A stretch of 64,000 nucleotides of DNA from JBBRYB01 sp038238115 (GCA_038238115.1 JBBRYB010000002.1:1-64000); one strand, 5' to 3'. Positions 41,461 to 50,765 are shown, counted from the stretch's first letter. Notes: generated by a model not told the origin, from the sequence alone. A program made the numbers and translations.

Positions 41461-42566
41461 AGTACCTCGACGAGTTCAGCAACCCTGACCTGGCGAAGCG
41501 GCTGCTCGACCAGATCCACGCCACCACGACTCGCCCGTGGGCGATCATGGAGGTCTGTGGTGGCCAGACACACTCGATCATCCGCCATGGGATCGACCAG
41601 CTGCTTCCCGACCAGATCGAGATGATCCACGGCCCCGGCTGCCCGGTCTGCGTGACACCGCTGGAGATCATCGACAAGGCGCTGGCGATCGCCGCAAGCC
41701 CCGAGGTCATCTTCTGCTCGTTCGGCGACATGCTCAGGGTGCCGGGCAGCAGCCAGGACCTCTTCCGCATCAAGAGCGAGGGCGGCGACGTGCGGGTCGT
41801 CTACTCCCCGCTCGACGCGCTCAAGCTGGCACGCGAGAACCCCGACCGCCAGGTCGTCTTCTTCGGCATCGGGTTCGAGACGACCGCGCCCGCCAACGCG
41901 ATGACCGTCTACCAGGCCAAGCGGCTCGGCATCGAGAACTTCTCGCTGCTCGTCTCCCATGTGCTCGTGCCTCCGGCGGTGGCCGCAATCATGGAGTCGC
42001 CGACCTGTCGGGTCCAGGCATTCCTCGCCGCAGGTCATGTTTGCAGCGTGATGGGCACGCACGAGTACCCGCCGCTGGCGGACAAGTACGAGGTCCCGAT
42101 CGTCGTCACGGGCTTCGAGCCGCTGGACATTCTCGAAGGGATCCGGCGTACTATTCTGCAGCTCGAGTCCGGCCGCCACGAGCTGGAAAACGCCTACCCG
42201 CGCGCGGTGGCGGCGGACGGAAACCCGGCGGCGATGGCGATGCTGGGCGACGTCTTCGAGGTCACCGACCGCGCCTGGCGCGGCATCGGCATGATCGCGC
42301 AGAGCGGCTGGAAACTGTCCGCCGACTACCGGCACTATGACGCCGAGCACCGCTTCGACGTCGCATCGATGCATACCGACGAGTCGTCGATCTGCCGTTC
42401 CGGTGAGGTGCTGCAAGGCCTGATCAAGCCGCATGAGTGCGAGGCGTTCGGGCGCGAGTGCACTCCCCGTAATCCGCTCGGCGCCACGATGGTGTCGTCG
42501 GAGGGCGCGTGCGCCGCCTACTACCTCTACCGGCGACTGGAGCTCGTGGAGCCTGCCCATGCTTGA
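41457..42566 (+). CDS. hypD: HypD, Fe(CN)2CO assembly protein
   Basis: 369 residues, full length. Family motifs in order: IMEVCGGQTHSIIRHGIDQL, MIHGPGCPVCVTPLEIIDKA, FCSFGDMLRVPGSSQDLFRI, VVFFGIGFETTAPANAMTVY, VSHVLVPPAVAAIMES, VTGFEPLDILEG and the C-terminal [4Fe-4S] region with CRSGEVLQGLIKPHECEAFG and CTPRNPLGATMVSSEGACAA YY. It holds the iron on which CN and CO ligands are placed. ATG 41,457 overlaps hypC; the end overlaps hypE by 8 bp. Confidence 0.97.
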   Translation: MKYLDEFSNPDLAKRLLDQIHATTTRPWAIMEVCGGQTHSIIRHGIDQLLPDQIEMIHGPGCPVCVTPLEIIDKALAIAASPEVIFCSFGDMLRVPGSSQDLFRIKSEGGDVRVVYSPLDALKLARENPDRQVVFFGIGFETTAPANAMTVYQAKRLGIENFSLLVSHVLVPPAVAAIMESPTCRVQAFLAAGHVCSVMGTHEYPPLADKYEVPIVVTGFEPLDILEGIRRTILQLESGRHELENAYPRAVAADGNPAAMAMLGDVFEVTDRAWRGIGMIAQSGWKLSADYRHYDAEHRFDVASMHTDESSICRSGEVLQGLIKPHECEAFGRECTPRNPLGATMVSSEGACAAYYLYRRLELVEPAHA

Positions 42567-43623
42567 CCCAGAGCCGGTGAGCTTCGACGGCTGGGTCTGC
42601 CCGATGCCGTTGCGCGACTCGCCCAACATCGTGATGGGGCACGGCGGCGGCGGAGCCATGTCGGCGGAGCTGGTCGAGCATCTCTTCCTGCCGGCGTACG
42701 GCGACGCCGCTGATGCCGAGCTCGGTGACGCCGCGGTCATCCCCGTCGCGGGCGGCCGGATCGCGTTCTCCACGGACTCCTATGTCGTGAAGCCGATGTT
42801 CTTCCCGGGAGGCACGATCGGAGACCTCGCCGTCAACGGCACGGTCAACGACCTGTCGATGTCGGGCGCTACCCCGCTTGCGCTGTCGACCGCGTTCATC
42901 CTCGAGGAGGGCACGCCACTGTCCGAGCTCGGGCGGGTGGCCGAGGCCGTGGGCGCGGCGGCGCGTGCGGCAAGGGTGCGGCTCGTGACCGGTGACACCA
43001 AGGTCGTCGACTCCGGCCACGGCGACGCCGTGTTCATCAACACAGCGGGCATCGGGCTCGTCCCCGACGGTGTGGACATCCGCCCGGACCGGGCCCGTCC
43101 CGGTGACGTAGTGATCGTCAGCGGCGACATCGGTGTACACGGCGTCGCGGTGATGAGCTGCCGCGAAGGGCTCGAGTTCGGCACGGCCGTCGAGAGCGAC
43201 AGTGCCCCTTTGTCAGGGCTTGTCGCGGCGATGCTCGACACCGGCGCCGACATCTTGGTGCTGCGCGACCCGACCCGAGGCGGCGTCGCGGCGTCGCTCA
43301 ACGAGATCGCCAAGGCATCCAAGGTCGGCGTGAGCCTGGTGGAGGGTGACCTCCCGATCCCCCAGCCGGTCCAGGACGCCTGCGGGCTGCTGGGCCTCGA
43401 CCCGTTGTACGTCGCCAACGAGGGCAAGCTCCTCGCCTTCGTCGCACCCGACGACGTCGAGGCTGTCCTCAGCGCGATGCGTGCCCACGAGTTCGGCAAG
43501 TCCGCAGCCGTGATCGGGACCTGTGTCGAGGAGCATCCGTCGATGGTCGTGGCCAAGACCCGGCTGGGCGGCACGCGGGTGGTCGACCTGCCGGTGGGCG
43601 AACAGCTGCCACGGATCTGTTGA
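42559..43623 (+). CDS. hypE: HypE, thiocyanate-forming dehydratase
   Basis: 354 residues. The ATP site shows NIVMGHGGGGAMSAELVEHL, then IAFSTDSYVVKPMFFPGGTI GDLAVNGTVNDLSMSGATPL, VTGDTKVVDSGHGDAVFINT and LRDPTRGGVAASLNEIAKAS. The chain ends PRIC, the C-terminal cysteine that HypF carbamoylates and HypE converts to thiocyanate. The DUF6390 gene starts directly after the stop. The product is complete and shows no lost catalytic residues. Confidence 0.97.
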   Translation: MLDPEPVSFDGWVCPMPLRDSPNIVMGHGGGGAMSAELVEHLFLPAYGDAADAELGDAAVIPVAGGRIAFSTDSYVVKPMFFPGGTIGDLAVNGTVNDLSMSGATPLALSTAFILEEGTPLSELGRVAEAVGAAARAARVRLVTGDTKVVDSGHGDAVFINTAGIGLVPDGVDIRPDRARPGDVVIVSGDIGVHGVAVMSCREGLEFGTAVESDSAPLSGLVAAMLDTGADILVLRDPTRGGVAASLNEIAKASKVGVSLVEGDLPIPQPVQDACGLLGLDPLYVANEGKLLAFVAPDDVEAVLSAMRAHEFGKSAAVIGTCVEEHPSMVVAKTRLGGTRVVDLPVGEQLPRIC

Positions 43624-44376
43624 ATGCCTGTCCCACCGGCACGGTGGAGCACCTGTGCGGGCGATGTGGTCTTTGCCCGGTATGCCTTTCCGCCCAACGA
43701 GCTCGGCTACTGCGGGCCTGACGGCGCCGACGTGCTGCTCAGCCATGCGGCCCACGGACAAGACAGGCATGAGGTTGCCCGACGGGCACCGTACTTCGAC
43801 GGCGCCTGGGCCTACCTGAAGGTGATTGCGGAGGCGGCCGGGGTGGACGACCCGCTGGACCCGCGGGTGGTGGAGGCGTACTGGGTCGGCAACGACCTGC
43901 TCGACGCGGTCTGCCCGGCTGACTTGCTGGCCGTCTTGCAGGAGAAGTTCTCCGGTCAAGTCGGGGGGTTCTGGAGTCAGGTGGCGCCGGGATCGGGCCC
44001 GCTGGCGCACCACAGCTTCCACGTCTTCGCGGTGTACCCGTGGGCCGGACTGCTCGGGTCGGGCAGCCCGGTGCCGCTGTCGGTGCTCGACCAGTGCCGC
44101 ATCCGTTGGGGCAGCGTCGTCTCGGTATCCTCCGAGCACGCGGTCGTCTCGTCGCAGCCGCTCATCTGGGAGGCGGGCGCGCTGAGTCTGGGCGCCGAGC
44201 GGGAGGAAACGGTGCGCTGGGCCGCCAGGGGCGAGGCGCTCTCGGACGAGCTGGGCCCGGGTGACGTGGTTTCGCTGCACTGGGACTGGGTCTGCGACCG
44301 GCTCAGCGAGGAGCAGGCGGGTGCGCTGTGCAACTACAGCGCCCACCAGGTCGACCTGGCCAACCGCTTCGTCTGA
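43624..44376 (+). CDS. DUF6390-type hydrogenase-linked protein, first copy
   Basis: 250 residues from ATG 43,624, directly after the hypE stop. Core shared with the next gene: VVFARYAFPPNELGYCGPDG, DPLDPRVVEAYWVGNDLLD, PLAHHSFHVFAVYPWAGLLG, VLDQCRIRWGSVVSVSSEHA, GDVVSLHWDWVCDRLSEEQA. Conserved His/Trp-rich strands (HHSFHVFAVYPW, HWDW) hint at a binding pocket. No signal or membrane span. By memory it matches DUF6390, found near this class of hydrogenase. Function unknown; a late maturation or chaperone role is a guess. Confidence 0.75.
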   Translation: MPVPPARWSTCAGDVVFARYAFPPNELGYCGPDGADVLLSHAAHGQDRHEVARRAPYFDGAWAYLKVIAEAAGVDDPLDPRVVEAYWVGNDLLDAVCPADLLAVLQEKFSGQVGGFWSQVAPGSGPLAHHSFHVFAVYPWAGLLGSGSPVPLSVLDQCRIRWGSVVSVSSEHAVVSSQPLIWEAGALSLGAEREETVRWAARGEALSDELGPGDVVSLHWDWVCDRLSEEQAGALCNYSAHQVDLANRFV

Positions 44377-44529
44377 ACCAGCCTGGATCGAGACGGTGAC
44401 AGGGATGGGGGCGCAGCCTGATCTTGTCCGGACCGGGGATGCCTGCAAGCATGGAACGCGGCCGGCGGCTAAGGCATGTCGGGCAAGCCGATGGTCTGGT
44501 CGGGCTTACGGTGGCGTTCGACGTACGGC

Positions 44530-44550
44530 GGGAGCCTCCAGGGGGCTCCC
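44530..44550 (+). promoter_or_regulatory. Hairpin between the two DUF6390 genes
   Basis: GGGAGCC (44,530-44,536) pairs exactly with GGCTCCC (44,544-44,550) across a 7-base loop, 25 bp upstream of the second copy's GTG and just before its AAGGAAGG ribosome site. It may attenuate readthrough or tune expression of the second copy. Confidence 0.35.
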
Positions 44551-44574
44551 CGAGGCAATAAGGAAGGTGGCCGC

Positions 44575-45414
44575 GTGCCCATCACCCCGGCGGCGTGGAC
44601 TGCTGGACCGGCAACCGCTGAGCCGCACCTCGCGCGAGCACGGGAGTCGGTGTCCGGCCCCGTGCTCTTCGCAAGATATGCATTTCCGCCCAACCACCAC
44701 GGGTACTGCGGGCCGGCCGACAGCGTGTCGTTCTTCGAGAACGGGGTCGCCGGGGCTGACGACCGCGAGCTACGGGCAACGGCGCGCGAGTTTGCCGGAG
44801 CATGGCCCTACCTTCAGCTGATTGCGGGGGCGACAGGGTTGCCCGATCCGCTCGACAGGCGAGTGGTGGAGGCCTACTGGGTGGGGAGCCCCCGGCTCGA
44901 CCAGCTCGCCACGACCGCCATCGGGGGGTCGATGGAGGAACGGTTCCGCTACAAGTCTGGCCCGCTCTTCTCGAACCTCGCCGAGGGGGTGCTGGCCGGT
45001 GGAGTTCCCCATCACAGCTTCGCGGTGTTCTGTATCTACCCGTGGGTCGGTCTGCTCGGCGATGACCGTCGCGCAGCTCAGGCGCTGACCGTCCTCGACA
45101 GGTGCCGGATCCGGTGGGGGCGCGTTGTCACGCTTCAGGGCGACCAGGTCGTCGTCGAGTCCCAGGCCCTGACGTGGGACGGGCGCAGCCTTGACTTCGG
45201 TCCAGCCGGGATGGAGACCGTCGTCCGGTCGATCCACGGCGTCGGCATGGTGGGCGAACTCGAAGCCGGCGACTGGGTTTCGCTGCACTGGGAGTGGGTC
45301 TGCGACAAGCTGAGCGCCTCGCAGCTGGCCTTCCTGCGGCGCTACACGCAGCGCCATCTCGACATCGTCAACGACGCGCAGGGTCGCTCCGGCCCAGCGA
45401 TGCTGCTGGGCTGA
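44575..45414 (+). CDS. DUF6390-type hydrogenase-linked protein, second copy
   Basis: 279 residues from GTG 44,575, which has AAGGAAGG 9 bases upstream. It repeats the first copy's framework: VLFARYAFPPNHHGYCGPAD, DPLDRRVVEAYWVGSPRLDQ, VPHHSFAVFCIYPWVGLLGD, VLDRCRIRWGRVVTLQGDQV, GDWVSLHWEWVCDKLSASQL. Its N-terminus is about 25 residues longer. The pair differs at many positions, so the duplication is old and both are probably used. Its 3' end overlaps the opposite-strand ABC ATPase by 47 bp. Confidence 0.75.
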   Translation: MPITPAAWTAGPATAEPHLARARESVSGPVLFARYAFPPNHHGYCGPADSVSFFENGVAGADDRELRATAREFAGAWPYLQLIAGATGLPDPLDRRVVEAYWVGSPRLDQLATTAIGGSMEERFRYKSGPLFSNLAEGVLAGGVPHHSFAVFCIYPWVGLLGDDRRAAQALTVLDRCRIRWGRVVTLQGDQVVVESQALTWDGRSLDFGPAGMETVVRSIHGVGMVGELEAGDWVSLHWEWVCDKLSASQLAFLRRYTQRHLDIVNDAQGRSGPAMLLG

Positions 45415-46525
45415 CCTCGCCGGCCACCTGACTCACGTCGTCTGCCCCGCTCAGCACCCAGGCTCGGAGCAGACTCCATGAGACGGACTCGCCGGTGCGG
45501 TAACGAGGGGGTCCCGCCATCCTGATCAGGACGCTGCCTGCCTCAGTCTGCACCAGGTAGTCGGAGTGCGGACCGCGGAACCAGACGTCGTGGAGGCGTC
45601 CCGGGAGGTCGCCTCCGAACCGTGCCCACCCGGGTCGGACCAGCAGGTGGCGAACCTGGCCCGAGGCCCGCGGTGGCTCGGCACACTCGATCTCGACGGC
45701 AGCGCCCGCGATGGTGATCGTGCACATGCCCGTGCCGGCCGAGATGATGGGGGCCGAGACCACGGGAGCCCTGAGCACGGACGCATGCCCTGTCAGCAGC
45801 GCCGCCCACAGATTGACGGGCTGCTCGTAGACGTGGCTCGGAGACCCGATCTGGACGACCCTGCCGGCATCGAGCAACACGACCCGGTCGGCGAGGCCGA
45901 GGGCCTCCTCGGCGTCATGGGTTGCGTACACCGCCGCCGCCCCACTCGCTCTCAGCCGAGCCGCCAGCTCCTCGAGGAAGACGGTGCGCACCTGGGTGTC
46001 GAGGTGTGCCGTCGGTTCGTCGAACAGGTACAGGGACGCCTCACGGGCCAAGGCCCGAGCCAGGCCGACTCGCTGCTGCTCGCCGCCGGACAGCTGAGAG
46101 GGCAGCCGGCTGGCCACATGGGCGATGTGCAGACGATCGAGGATTCTCAGTGCCTGGCGGCGCGCCTCCGTGCGGGACCTTCCCCGGCGTCGTAACGGGT
46201 AGGCAACCGTGTCGAGCGCCGAGAGGTGCGGCCACAGCGCATAGCTCTGGAAGACCACCGCCAGCTCGCGGCGCTCGGGGGCCACGTTGACTCGCGGCGA
46301 GGCGACGAGACGCCCGTCGAGCCAGATCTCGCCCGTTGCGGGCGGCTGGAACCCCGCCACCGCATGGATCAGCGTCGACTTGCCGGCACCCGAGGGGCCG
46401 AGCAGGGCGAGCACCTCGCCGGGCGGCACGGTGAAGCTCACGTCGCGCAGGGCCGACGTACTGCCGTGCGCGACCGCGAGCTCGCGCAGGTCGAGCGCCG
46501 CCAGTGCCGTCGCCTCATCGGGCAT
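45368..46525 (-). CDS. Fe(III)-type ABC importer ATPase
   Basis: 385 residues from ATG 46,525. Walker A GPSGAGKST, LSGGEQQRVGLARAL, Walker B ASLYLFDEPTAHLD, switch His in VYATHDAEEALGLAD. The C-terminal part (about 250-360) is a regulatory TOBE-like region with LLVRPGWARFGGDLPGRLHD and GPHSDYLVQTEAGSVLIRMA, as in FbpC. It overlaps the permease gene by 11 bp, and its end overlaps the second DUF6390 gene in a convergent manner. It powers the iron-type importer encoded upstream. Confidence 0.85.
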   Translation of the reverse strand: MPDEATALAALDLRELAVAHGSTSALRDVSFTVPPGEVLALLGPSGAGKSTLIHAVAGFQPPATGEIWLDGRLVASPRVNVAPERRELAVVFQSYALWPHLSALDTVAYPLRRRGRSRTEARRQALRILDRLHIAHVASRLPSQLSGGEQQRVGLARALAREASLYLFDEPTAHLDTQVRTVFLEELAARLRASGAAAVYATHDAEEALGLADRVVLLDAGRVVQIGSPSHVYEQPVNLWAALLTGHASVLRAPVVSAPIISAGTGMCTITIAGAAVEIECAEPPRASGQVRHLLVRPGWARFGGDLPGRLHDVWFRGPHSDYLVQTEAGSVLIRMAGPPRYRTGESVSWSLLRAWVLSGADDVSQVAGEVSPAASLGRSDPARR

Positions 46526-48200
46526 GAGACGGCTCCTCAACGTGTCGACGTGGCGGCGCATGGCCTGGTCGCGGGATCCGCGCCCACCGCACAACCCCCC
46601 ACAACACCAGAGCGGGGGCGACGACCACCACGGTCAGCACGACCGAAAGCGCGGCGGTCTGCCCGATCTGGCCCAGCTCCTCGCTGTTGAGCACGACGAC
46701 GGCGAGGGTCTCGCTGCCCGGGCCGTAGAGCAGGCTCGACATGGTGACCTCGTGCAGGGCGGTGACGAAGCACATCAGCCAGGCGCCGAGCAGCGCCGGG
46801 GCCAGCGGGCGCAAGGTCACCGTGCGGATCGCGGTGAGCAGGGACGCGCCGCTCGCCCGGGATGCGCGGAGCTCGTCGGGCGGCAGCCTGTCGAGGGCAC
46901 CGGAGATGGGTCGGTGGGCGACCGCCCACAGCTTCGCGAGGTACGCCAGCAGGATCAGCGTCAGGCCGCCTCCCAGCCAGCGCCCGTAGGCGATGAGCAG
47001 CGCCACGGCGAGCGTGGACCCCGGCAGCACCAGGGTGAGCGTGATCAGCGTCGAGACGGTCCGGCCTGCACGTCGGTGCTCGAGGGCGGCGACGCACCCT
47101 CCGAGGGCCGTGAGCGCCGTGGCGGCCACGACCGCCAGGACGACACTGTGCTCGAGTGCGTCCAGAGTCTGCCGGTTGAGCACGGCCCGCAGGTTGGCGA
47201 GCGTCCAGTTGCCGGATGTGGGCGGCAACCCCACCGCCCGGGTGATCGCCGCAGCACCCAGCGCGACCAGGGGCAGGACGACGGCGAGCACCAGGTAGCC
47301 GCCGAGCGCCGCAGCGACCCACCAGCCACCAGACGCGCCGCCCGATCCGGCCGTGCCCCCTGCGCCACCTGCGAGGCGCGGTGCCCGTAGCCGGGGTGCG
47401 AGCAGCGCGTCGGCCGGTCCCACGACGATGGCGGCCATGAGCACGAGCGTCAGGGCCAAGGTGATCGCCTCGACGAAGGAGAAGGGGTCACTGCCCAGGG
47501 ACAGGTCCGCGTAGATTCTCGTCGTGACCGTGCTGAAGCCGGCCGGGCTGCCCAGCACCTGAGGAACCGCGAAGCTCTCCAGCGTCAAGACGAATGACAG
47601 CACGGACGCGGCAGCCACAGCCGGCAGCACGAGTGGCAGCGTGACGGTTCTAAGGGTCGAGAGCGCGCCCGCCCCGGATGCTCGCGCCGCACGCTCGAGG
47701 TCGGGCTCGGCCCTGGTCGCGAGCCCAACGGCCGCGAGCAGATAGGTCAAGGGAACAGTGTTGACCACGATGACGACCACGACCCCCTGAGGACCGAGGA
47801 CCTGCGGCCAGTCCAGGCCCACAACGGTGTCGGTGAAGCCCGCCCGGCCATATGCCTGCGTCCAGCTGTAGCCCAGCACGAACTGCGGGATGACCAGCGG
47901 AAGCAGGACGGCCAGCCGCCACACCTGCTTCGCCGGCACGTCGGCGCGTCGCAGCCCGAGGGCGATGGCGGTTCCGAGCGGGACGGCGATCACGGTGACC
48001 ACGGCTGCCAGCATGATGGTGTTCGCCACGGCCGTGCCCATCCCGGGCGCCGTGACGACACGGCCGACGCTGCCGGAGGCCTCCGCAAAGACCGTCTGCA
48101 CGAGCCTCGCCACGGGCACGCCCACGAGCACGACGGCCAGCGCTGCGACCAGCGCGGCGATGGATCGCTCTGCCTGCGCTTGTTGCCCCGAGCGGCGCAT
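46515..48200 (-). CDS. Fused double permease, FbpB-like
   Basis: 561 residues with about twelve membrane helices forming two permease halves in one chain. The EAA loops are ERAARASGAGALSTLRTVTL (first half) and RASRASGASLLTAIRTVTLR (second half), each followed by PL-type helix starts. This build is typical of Fe(III) importers such as FbpB/SfuB. It lies 3 bp downstream of the binding-protein gene and overlaps the ATPase gene, so all three are co-transcribed. Iron is the best guess from the family. Confidence 0.85.
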   Translation of the reverse strand: MRRSGQQAQAERSIAALVAALAVVLVGVPVARLVQTVFAEASGSVGRVVTAPGMGTAVANTIMLAAVVTVIAVPLGTAIALGLRRADVPAKQVWRLAVLLPLVIPQFVLGYSWTQAYGRAGFTDTVVGLDWPQVLGPQGVVVVIVVNTVPLTYLLAAVGLATRAEPDLERAARASGAGALSTLRTVTLPLVLPAVAAASVLSFVLTLESFAVPQVLGSPAGFSTVTTRIYADLSLGSDPFSFVEAITLALTLVLMAAIVVGPADALLAPRLRAPRLAGGAGGTAGSGGASGGWWVAAALGGYLVLAVVLPLVALGAAAITRAVGLPPTSGNWTLANLRAVLNRQTLDALEHSVVLAVVAATALTALGGCVAALEHRRAGRTVSTLITLTLVLPGSTLAVALLIAYGRWLGGGLTLILLAYLAKLWAVAHRPISGALDRLPPDELRASRASGASLLTAIRTVTLRPLAPALLGAWLMCFVTALHEVTMSSLLYGPGSETLAVVVLNSEELGQIGQTAALSVVLTVVVVAPALVLWGVVRWARIPRPGHAPPRRHVEEPSHAR

Positions 48201-48203
48201 GCC

Positions 48204-49190
48204 TCAGCTGCCGAAGATCTGCGCGTACTCGCTGAGCAGCCTGTCCTGGCGTGCCTGGATGGTTGGCCAGTCGGGATAGACCACCGGCGCGCCTTCCGGA
48301 ACGGTCGGGCCCGACACTCCGGGCAGGCTGGGGTAGGAACCTGCCTTCGCCAGAGTTTCCTGGCCCTGCCGGCTGACGACGTAGCTGATGAAGTCCTTGG
48401 CCGAGCTGGCCCGGGCACTGTCTCGGGCCAGGGCGATCGGACCGTAGACGGCGATGGCACCCGGTTTCGGCCAGGTGACGGCCACCGGCGATCCGGCTTG
48501 GTCGGCGGCATATGCCGAGTTGGCGATCGTGATGCCGGCCTCGTAGACCCCCTGCGCGACACCCGCGACCACGTCGTCGGGGCTACTCACCTGGACCGCG
48601 CCGTTGTCCTTCAACGCCTGGTAGAAGTCGAGACCGTAGCCGGGGGCGTTGGAGAAGAAGCCCAGGGCTCCTAGCGCTGACGCGGCGAAATGGGGGTCGG
48701 GAAGGGCGACGTTCGGGTACGCCCGCGTCGCCAGGTCTGACCAGCTGCCTGGCGCTGGAGTTCCGTCGTGGTGAATCGCCACCAGGTACAGGACGGCCGC
48801 GCCGACGTAGTCGGACGTGCGGTAACGCCGCGGGATGGCGGCGGCGTCGGAGGGCGTCCAGCCACCCACGAGCTGCTGGTCGGCGTACCCGTGCATGGTC
48901 AGCGGATCACACGCCCAGACCACGTCGGCCTGAAGCCCTCCGGAGCGCACGTCGGCGGCCACCCTCGCGTTGAGGTCACCCGTCGGTGCTCGGTACAACT
49001 GCACCTGGACTCCTGGATGGTCGCTCTGGAACTGCTCGATCATCGGTTGCACGGTGGTGTCGCTGACACAGGTGTAGAGCGTGATCTGCTCTTTGGTCGA
49101 TCCGCCGCTGCTTCCTCCGCCGCAGGCAGCCAGCAGCACGAGCAGCAGGAGCGCGCTCACCCGACCGGCTGTCACCCGACTCCTTGTCAT
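48204..49190 (-). CDS. Fe(III)-type ABC substrate-binding lipoprotein
   Basis: 328 residues. Lipoprotein signal VSALLLLVLLAACGGGSSGG with the lipid Cys in the LLAAC box. Mature part: QITLYTCVSDTTVQPMIEQF, VQLYRAPTGDLNARVAADVR, GLQADVVWACDPLTMHGYAD, VAVTWPKPGAIAVYGPIALA and SAKDFISYVVSRQGQETLAK. This is the class of Fe(III)-binding proteins (FutA/SfuA/FbpA); in these, Tyr ligands hold the metal, and Tyr residues are plentiful here. It stands near the hydrogenase locus, which needs much iron, but no regulator site was seen. ATG 49,190. Confidence 0.82.
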   Translation of the reverse strand: MTRSRVTAGRVSALLLLVLLAACGGGSSGGSTKEQITLYTCVSDTTVQPMIEQFQSDHPGVQVQLYRAPTGDLNARVAADVRSGGLQADVVWACDPLTMHGYADQQLVGGWTPSDAAAIPRRYRTSDYVGAAVLYLVAIHHDGTPAPGSWSDLATRAYPNVALPDPHFAASALGALGFFSNAPGYGLDFYQALKDNGAVQVSSPDDVVAGVAQGVYEAGITIANSAYAADQAGSPVAVTWPKPGAIAVYGPIALARDSARASSAKDFISYVVSRQGQETLAKAGSYPSLPGVSGPTVPEGAPVVYPDWPTIQARQDRLLSEYAQIFGS

Positions 49191-49301
49191 GAACCCCGCC
49201 CTCCTCGACTCGCCGACGTCCCGGCAACGGTGCTTCCGATCAAGCGTAGGCCCTCGCATCATGCATACCTGCCTGCGCTACGACAAGTACGACAAGGCTG
49301 C

Positions 49302-50765
49302 CTATCCGTCCACCAACAACCCCCGCATGGGGCCCTCTAACCGATCGGTCCGGCGTGACAGGTTGGGAAGCAGGGTCAGCCGATGAGTCCGCGGCAGGCC
49401 CTCGCGATCACGGCGTGCCTGATCCTCCGCCGACGGGCGCCATACCTCGTCGATGACCGTGCACGGCTCCTTGTCGATCTCTGCGGTGGGCCGCTGCGTG
49501 TGCTCCGACCACAGTCGCAGCCGTGTCTCCCGGACCAGCGCGGCGTCGCCGATCAGCACGTTCATCTCGGTGTCGTTGAACAGCGAGTGTTCGTTGAGGT
49601 TCGCCGAGCCGATCGTGAGCCACCGGTCGTCCACAATGCCGACCTTTGCATGCACGTAGACCGGTGCCTTCTCCTCACCATGATGGCCAACGATGGTCGT
49701 CGCGAGGAGCCGTCCCGCCCCGGCGTCCGCATCGAGCAGCCGGCCGAGCTGACCGCGTGTGGTGTCCGCGCCGTTGCTGGGTTTGGCCGGCAGCAGCAGG
49801 AGGACCCGGAAGTTGTGACGCGGTGGACGCTCGAGCTTGGCCGCTAACACGTCCACCACCTCGGGTGACCAGAGGAACTGGTTTTCGAGATAGATGAAAT
49901 GCTCGGCGGAGCTGAGCGCCCCCATGTAGGCGTCGAGGATGGTGAACTCCCCGCGAGGCGCAAACTGGTAGGTCCGCTCTGGCACCGTGCGGAGGATCTG
50001 GACCGCTGAGCTCCCGGCCTCGGCAGGCTCGACCGGCTGCGGCAGCAGCTCTCCCGTCACCTCGCCCCAACGCTGGATGAAGTGCCGGCTGACGTCGGCG
50101 ACGGCCGGACCATGCAGGCGGAGGGCTGCGTCGTGCCACCCCATGGGGCTGCGCGGGGGGTGCTCGATGTCGTCGAAGCGGTCTCCCTGCAGTGCGGTGA
50201 AGTCCAGACCGCCGACGAAGGCCAGCGTCTCGTCGATCACCATGATCTTCTCGTGATGGCAGTGCATCGTGTATTCCCGCTTGTCCAGCGCACACTGCAC
50301 ACCGCTGCCTCGGACGAACACCTCACGAGCCTTCTCCACGACGCGACGCGTGGGCTGGAACGCGGGCAGTGGGGGACCGGCCCAGAGCAGGAGCCGTACC
50401 TGCGCGCGCTCGGCCGCCTCGGCGAGCAGGTCACGAAGAGCCGCCGCGTGAGGGCCTCGCGACAGCGTGAAGTCGGGGCTCGCGTGCCAGCCGGCGATGT
50501 GAATCGAGTGCTGTGCCTCGCGGATCGCCCGCTCCATCTCAGGCAGGGCCGCGGCGCCGTCGATGAGGACCTCGACCCTGTTACCCGGGCGGACGTCCGT
50601 CCGAGCCGACCACCACCCCTCGCCTGGCGCGGACTCGAGCGCGTCGCGCCATCCGAGCCGCTGCAGCCGACGCCGGCGATGGTGTCGCAAGAACGTCTCG
50701 AGCCCGTCGCCGACCCGCTCGTCCACCCGATCGAACCAGCTGCTCGTCTGCACCATGACCGACAT
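49302..50765 (-). CDS. Phospholipase-D-like / cardiolipin-synthase-like protein
   Basis: 487 residues from ATG 50,765 (a GTG at 50,792 in the same frame adds nine). Two HKD sites are intact: HCHHEKIMVIDETLAFVGGL (HxKxxxxD) and PVYVHAKVGIVDDRWLTIGS ANLNEHS. In between, FIYLENQFLWSPEVVDVLAA matches cytosolic PLD and cardiolipin synthase. No signal or membrane helix is seen, and the C-terminus is basic. It would transfer or hydrolyse phosphatidyl groups. It is not part of an evident operon and is transcribed away from the ferritin-like gene. Confidence 0.83.
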   Translation of the reverse strand: MSVMVQTSSWFDRVDERVGDGLETFLRHHRRRRLQRLGWRDALESAPGEGWWSARTDVRPGNRVEVLIDGAAALPEMERAIREAQHSIHIAGWHASPDFTLSRGPHAAALRDLLAEAAERAQVRLLLWAGPPLPAFQPTRRVVEKAREVFVRGSGVQCALDKREYTMHCHHEKIMVIDETLAFVGGLDFTALQGDRFDDIEHPPRSPMGWHDAALRLHGPAVADVSRHFIQRWGEVTGELLPQPVEPAEAGSSAVQILRTVPERTYQFAPRGEFTILDAYMGALSSAEHFIYLENQFLWSPEVVDVLAAKLERPPRHNFRVLLLLPAKPSNGADTTRGQLGRLLDADAGAGRLLATTIVGHHGEEKAPVYVHAKVGIVDDRWLTIGSANLNEHSLFNDTEMNVLIGDAALVRETRLRLWSEHTQRPTAEIDKEPCTVIDEVWRPSAEDQARRDREGLPRTHRLTLLPNLSRRTDRLEGPMRGLLVDG

